Notes under the pieces: model-generated | Databases searched by the model: none | Seen by the model: the letters and a program-made list of their open reading frames with translations, nothing else | What the model was told of the DNA's origin: nothing | Part shown: piece by piece, positions 7,273-11,796 of the stretch | Layout: each line of letters opens with the position of its first letter | Numbering within the stretch: the first letter of the stretch is position 1 | Program-made: the position numbers and the translations under genes | From: Discostella pseudostelligera | Lineage: Eukaryota; Bacillariophyta; Thalassiosirophyceae; Thalassiosirales; Thalassiosiraceae | Assembly: GCA_036940085.1 (NCBI GenBank) | Contig: JALLBK010000541.1 | Span: 1-11,796 of the forward strand | Reading direction: 5' to 3' | DNA length: 11,796 nt

Positions 7273-10200
7273 ATGTCGTCAAGCAGCAGCAGCAGTAACA
7301 GAAATATTATGCTGTCATCCTCCGACGGTCAACAGCAGCCGCAGCCGCAGCGGCAGCGGCAGCAGCAGCATCAGGAGCAGCAGCATCAGGAGCATCGGCA
7401 TGAGGGTAGAAGTAGAAGTGACGGGGGTCCCAATCCCAATCCATTGCCAGAGTCGGCACCAGCCCTACCGCCGCTTCTTCACACCAACTCTCCGCAGCTG
7501 CAGCCGATGGCAGCGACGACGACAACCAGACCAGCTTCTTCGGTAATGCCCGCCATGCCACCAGGAACAGGAATGCAGCCGCAGGCACGATATGCCGCTG
7601 CCGTTTCTGCGGCTGCGGCAGTTGCTCGGCGGCAACAACCTCAACCTAATACAAATAATAATGCCGCACCAAATGCAACAGTTATGCCACGTGCATGGCC
7701 ACCGCAACCAACAGGGGGAGCTGGCGCTGGTACTGGTACATCTGCGGCTGCAGGTGGTGCACCTGCAGGTGCTAATAAGGGCAGCAACAAAGCTGGGGAA
7801 CAACAACGACCAACTCGAAGTGCATTACTGCAATTCCTATCCACACCCGATGCACGCAATATATTGGCACAAGCGGCCGCGGCGGCGGCAGCACAATTAT
7901 CAAAAACTCCCACAGCTTCCGCGGCTGCGGCGGCATCGGCTCATGTCACGGCGAATAACAAATTATTATTGAAGAATAGACCGATTGAACCATCCAATCC
8001 TACCCATTCTACAATGAACACTATCCATACGCCTGCACTAGCAGCGCGAGCAGCATCCGGCAAACGCAATGAAACAAGTAATAAGATGACGAAACTGGGT
8101 CCACAACGACAACCTCAAACTCTTTCTAATAAGTTTGGGTTTGCTTCCACTGCCACTGCTCCTACTCATCCACCAGCAGCACCAGGGAATCACCACAAAA
8201 CAAACATTCCAATCAATGAACCGATGGCGAAAGTGATTCCACATCGACAACCGCAGCCCCCTTCTCCTACCAAGTTTAGCACTGCTGCCTCTGCTCGTGC
8301 ACCAGCACCAGGGAATTACCACAATACAAACATTCCAATCAATGAACCGAAGGCGAAAGTGATTCCACAACTACAACCGCAGCAGCCCCCTCCTCCTCCC
8401 AAGTTTGGTGGTGCTGCCATTACCACTACTAACGACACCATGCATCCAACACCAGCACCAGACAAGCCTCACCGCGAAACATACAGTCTCATCAATGAAC
8501 AGATGACGAAACTCGTTCCACAACGACAACAACATCCTCCTCCTACCAAGGTATTTGCTCTTGCTAACAAGGCCCTTACTCCTGCAGCATCCGACACTGT
8601 CGTCCGTCCACCACCACCGGCAGCAGCAGCACTAGGCAATCATCACCGCGATACAACAAACAGCATTCCCATCAATGAACAAGTGATTATGAATCGACAA
8701 CGAATGCAACAGGCCTACGGTATGGAAAATCCACACATTTATGAACAGCTAGTGCAATTGTTGGGAAAGGCCGAAGCCGATCGGATGGTAAAGGAGGCTG
8801 TGGATGAGACATGTGATGAGGAGAATGCTGCAGTTGTGGCTACTGCTTCTTCTTCGTCGACTTCTTCGGCTGCGTATTATGGGGAGAGGGAGGGGGGGGA
8901 TGCTGAGAAAACTGTAGTTGCACATCATCACCATCAATTCACTGGTGCTGCTCACCACCACCGTCATCTTCAGGCGACATCGACATCGACCGCTGCTCCT
9001 GCACCTGAGGCGAATAATGCAGAAACACCATCACATCATGATCATCAAGCTCAGGACAAAATTATTTCCATTGATGACTCCGAGAACGAGAATCGTCGAA
9101 GCACTGGCGTTACTAACAACAACAACTCCAAGATGCCGTCGAGTTTACGACAGCCTCAACCGCAGCAGCAGCACCAGCAGCAGTCGTTTGGTTTGCACAA
9201 CAAGCCTCGGGATGATTCCCCCCTGATAAATTCATTTTATGTGGCGAACCCATTGTCGGGAAATTCACGTGTTTTGCTTCCAGCGCCGCCGAACGCCGAG
9301 GCAGTGCTAGCAGCAGCAGGAAGAGGAGCCATGGAATTAGGACGAGTAGTTGGGATGAAGCGAAAGTTCGATAGTGATGTTGCGAGGGCTGAAGTCCCTC
9401 CAGAACATGCACCCGACACCAATACACAAACAACAGCGTTTCCTAAAACTGCGGCAACAACTACTACAGTGGTGGCACCACCGACATCCGTCGTCGACGC
9501 TGCCTCGCAGAAACGTCCCAAACAAATATTCTGTATGGATCGCGATGGAAAAATATCACGTATCATGGTTGGTGAATCCCATCCACTCCCTACTGCGCCG
9601 GATAATAATGGTGGTGGACTAGAAACGATGATGATGACGACGACGACGACGACTCGGGGTGTTAGTGTTGGTGGTGGTATGACGGCAGCAGCATTTGCAA
9701 ATAATATTGCAGCAGCAGGTGATCCCACCACCGCCAATCGNTGGTGGTGGTATGACGGCAGCAGCATTTGCAAATAATATTGCAGCAGCAGGTGATCCCA
9801 CCACCGCCAATCGAACGCAGTCTCCTTCTCCCATTTTATCCGCCTCCCGGAGACATAGCAGCCTTTCCTCTGCCGCCTCAGCCTCAATGTCGGACCCCAT
9901 GCAAATGGCAACCAACCCCGTAGCGATGCCCATCATACCACAGAAAAGTACCATTACAACAGCTGCCGCCGCAAACACCACTCCAATATCACTTTTGGAT
10001 TCTTATTCGCAACAAGATGATCCACCTGGCTTTGATCAATTCCGAAACGATCCTGTATTATGTTCGATGATACTTCGATCGGTGCACCAATTAAGGTATG
10101 GAAATAATTTGTCGATGGATAATAATAGTTATGGCAGCGGTGGCTGTGAATTGAAGGGGGGAATGTTTGTACATGGATTATTGAACAGTAAGTCTTAGAT

Positions 10201-10871
10201 TGTTTTGTTGGGTAGAGCATGACAAAGTACCTTCGCTTCTCACCCTCCTTCGCCCTGTCGCGTTCCCGTTTGTACTCCTCTTCACCCCGCCCCAATAACT
10301 AGTTCCCGATGATAATCTCATCGTACCTACAGGAGGGAAACCCGACCTATCCGTACGCCAACTCGCCCAAACTGTCTTATCTCCACATTTCAACATCCCA
10401 CCTAATCTTGTGGCAAGTGAAAGACACTGGGAAGCATACACCCACATCACATCCGACATGATTTATAAAATTGCCAGTAATATTGTGTATGAACGACGAA
10501 AATCGATGAAATGTGCTGTCCAATTGGCCAATTACGAAATCGGAAGTCTACGAAGTAAAGAAAAGGATATTGCCATCCAAGATAAACGAATACAAGAGCT
10601 TGAAAAGGAATTGGCAACAGTAAAAGAACAACATGCCCAAGTAATGTCGGAGAAAGCCTACCAACACTTCAATCAGATACGAGAGTGCGAGGAAGGGTAC
10701 GCGAAGTTTGTTGAATCGCATCGACAGGAGATGAAAGAATTGAAAAGTGAGATGGAAACGATGCGTCATGTCCACACAACCTTTTTAGAGAGCTATGCGG
10801 AGGCTAGCTTGGACGCGCTGAGGAAGGCCAGGAACCCGCGGGAGAAGAGCCGAACACCGGAACAATGCTGA
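7273..10871 (+). CDS. Large low-complexity protein with degenerate repeats and C-terminal coiled coil (frame broken by an assembly duplication)
   Basis: From ATG 7273 the frame runs to 9740. It is shifted by an extra 73 bases (N plus a second copy of 72 bases), resumes from 9814 to 10187, and after an intron ends with exon 10333-10871. Without the extra bases the length is 1126 residues. I do not recognise the family. The N-terminal two thirds is compositionally biased: Gln/Arg/His runs, poly-Ala blocks, Thr and Pro runs. Degenerate repeats lie at about residues 265-475 around INE-P/Q-…-K-(V/L)-P-Q-(R/L)-Q-P-…-P-P-…-K-F. An ordered-looking segment, NPHIYEQLVQLLGKAEADRM, follows near 490. IISIDDSENE near 597-606 fits a SUMO-interacting motif. 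The last exon (about 179 residues) is little biased: RHWEAYTHITSDMIYKIA, then a heptad-rich coiled coil (IQELEKELATVKEQHA onward) likely to mediate oligomerisation. A nuclear or transcription-linked scaffold role is only a guess. Confidence 0.72.
8068..8700 (+). repeat. Degenerate in-frame repeats within the low-complexity gene
   Basis: A motif beginning AATGAA recurs at 8068, 8215, 8341, 8494 and 8674. It encodes NE/INE followed by K-x-P-Q-x-Q-P and a Pro-rich stretch ending in KF. Spacings are 147, 126, 153 and 180 bases, all multiples of three. The third and fourth units also share PGN-H/Y-H-x-TNIPINEP before them. The spread in length and sequence indicates old tandem duplication under frame constraint. 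Confidence 0.75.
9636..9653 (+). repeat. ACG microsatellite in coding sequence
   Basis: ATGATGATG is followed by a run of ACG triplets and then ACT, coding for Met then Thr repeats. It lies just before the duplicated block and is one of several trinucleotide runs (CAG, CAT/ATG, GCN) in this gene. Confidence 0.7.
9669..9813 (+). repeat. 72-base perfect duplication around a single N (probable assembly join)
   Basis: Bases 9669-9740 are repeated exactly at 9742-9813, separated only by N at 9741. The extra 73 bases shift the reading frame; dropping one copy and the N restores a continuous ORF into the next exon. An un-merged contig overlap is the simplest explanation. Confidence 0.9.
10188..10332 (+). 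other. Intron of the low-complexity gene
   Basis: GTAAGT donor and CGTACCTACAG acceptor, 145 bases, phase 1, pyrimidine-rich inside. Splicing joins GLLN to RGKPDLSVRQLAQ and opens the C-terminal exon. Reading through gives a stop at 10196-10198. Confidence 0.85.
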
Positions 10872-11091
10872 TGAATTGTTATGTTATGCTAACGAGCGCG
10901 CTATGAGTACTCCACATGGAATTCTAATTAATGACGCATCATGTATAGTAGTCGCCCTCTCGATCAAATTAATTGGTTGGTAGGGTTGCGGATAGGACAA
11001 GCAGGCCACAATGCCGACACTACCATGACTCAATATTCTCTCCTTTACCGTGGTTTGTCTTACCAATGCAGCACAATCACCTTCGTCTTTT
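10872..11091. other. Convergent intergenic region
   Basis: These 220 bases separate the stops of the low-complexity gene and the SET-domain gene. They are AT-moderate with no feature beyond short TTAATTAAT-like stretches; probably both 3' untranslated regions. Confidence 0.5.
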
Positions 11092-11796
11092 TCACCAACG
11101 CTGCATTCCTTCGTTCATGAGAACATAATTATCCAATGCATGTTGAAAATGAAGTAGATCGTTTTTCACGATCTGCCTCATGAACTGCAACCGAGGCTTC
11201 GTATTCTCCCCATCATGAACAATGGTGCTCATCGATTCAGTCAGCCGAGCTATTCTACCATCCAGTATTTGAATCAAATAAGGACGCACACTTTCATCAA
11301 CGCCGTGACTGTTGAGTGAGAGGTCGAATTTCATTCTGAAAAATTGAGATAACTCTTCTATGGAATCTTTGTCTCTGATGCAAAATGTTGGTGCTGTCGT
11401 TGGAAGCCGATGAGCATATTTGGCTCCTGGATCATGTCGATGGATGAAGAGTCCATCATCTAGCAAGGCACAATCACTCAAATTTTCCTCAAGAAGGAAC
11501 CCATGATAGGTGAATAGCAGATAGTTTGGTTGCGCATAATTCTCGAAGATTTGATCGCCCTTATTGACGTATCGACTTGCCCGAGTCACAGCAACCTTCT
11601 CTCCGATGTTACCTGAGTCTTCGAGGCGTGTTTTATGCGCAAAACCAACTACATCAGCATTCACGAGGTCTAGAAGTGGCACCAAATGGCGTTTCCCATT
11701 CCACCAAATCGATCTCGAATCTAGAATGGCAATCGCCCAGTACACTTTATTTCTATCCAAGATAGTTTCGCATCCAATGACTAGGTTGACGGCCAC
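11092..11796 (-). CDS. SET-domain methyltransferase, C-terminal part (LSMT/SETD3-like), cut by the window edge
   Basis: The frame is open from the right edge to TGA at 11094-11092, giving 234 visible residues. The first codon at the edge is GTG inside the gene, not a start. WAIAILDSRSIWW … HLVPLLDLVNAD and GDQIFENYAQPNYLLFTYHGF match the C-terminal half of the SET domain as split in the Rubisco large-subunit methyltransferase/SETD3 class (family pattern LVP-x-D-x-x-NH, then YG--N--LL--YGF). The Asn and Tyr are kept; the usual His after Asn is Ala here. The following ~130 residues, helix-rich (IEELSQFFRMKFDLSLN; RQIVKNDLLHFQHALDNY), fit the Rubisco-substrate-binding-like domain. Such enzymes methylate Lys or His side chains of proteins; the substrate here is unknown. 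The N-terminal SET half lies outside the window. Confidence 0.8.
   Translation of the reverse strand: MAVNLVIGCETILDRNKVYWAIAILDSRSIWWNGKRHLVPLLDLVNADVVGFAHKTRLEDSGNIGEKVAVTRASRYVNKGDQIFENYAQPNYLLFTYHGFLLEENLSDCALLDDGLFIHRHDPGAKYAHRLPTTAPTFCIRDKDSIEELSQFFRMKFDLSLNSHGVDESVRPYLIQILDGRIARLTESMSTIVHDGENTKPRLQFMRQIVKNDLLHFQHALDNYVLMNEGMQRW

Noticed and set aside
7013..7546. 177-codon plus-strand ORF overlapping the start of the low-complexity gene
   Set aside because: Its second half is an Arg/Ser frame-shadow of the Gln/Ser/Ala codons of the main gene, and its first half lacks recognisable features.
9237..9911. 224-codon minus-strand ORF opposite the low-complexity gene
   Set aside because: It crosses the N and the duplicated block, and its Val/Ile/Ala runs are the complement of Thr and Ala repeats on the plus strand.
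1..11796. CRISPR arrays, tRNA or rRNA genes, and viral or phage genes
   Set aside because: No regularly spaced repeats, tRNA-like folds, rRNA-like sequence or viral proteins were seen on either strand.

Overview
The window looks like nuclear DNA of a microbial eukaryote, most likely a stramenopile and plausibly a diatom. The evidence is compact spliced genes with short GT-AG introns (about 75-145 bases), divergent and convergent neighbours a few hundred bases or less apart, long low-complexity proteins rich in Gln, Ala, Ser, Thr, His and Pro, and no bacterial operon structure. The lineage call is inference. The window has five protein-coding genes, no recognisable RNA gene and no CRISPR array. 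A possible fragment of a Tc1/mariner-type (Stowaway-like) element lies at the left edge.

Layout. 1-85: possible end of a small transposable element with a TA duplication. 125-234: two short upstream ORFs. 277-3167 (+): a five-exon gene for a protein with a NYN-type nuclease domain, two OST-HTH/LOTUS-like winged helices and a SAP motif. 3276-5312 (-): a single-exon gene for a 678-residue protein I do not recognise, converging on the first gene. 5313-5771: a divergent intergenic region with an AT-rich tandem repeat. 5772-6980 (+): a three-exon SAM-dependent methyltransferase gene. 7273-10871 (+): a large low-complexity protein with degenerate internal repeats and a C-terminal coiled coil; its frame is broken by a 72-base duplication around a single N, very probably an assembly join. 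11092-11796 (-): the C-terminal part of a SET-domain methyltransferase that continues past the right edge.

The genes do not form an obvious pathway. The first protein is probably an RNA-processing or RNA-decay factor, judging from its nuclease, LOTUS-like and SAP modules. Two genes encode methyltransferases of unrelated folds. The other two encode largely disordered proteins carrying short linear motifs: a candidate PP1-docking motif in one and a candidate SUMO-interacting motif in the other. The points most worth following up are the NYN + LOTUS + SAP + LOTUS architecture, the unusual second intron of that gene, the collapsed duplication at 9669-9813, the transposon terminus at 1-85, and the ATGA-overlapping minimal uORF in front of the methyltransferase gene.
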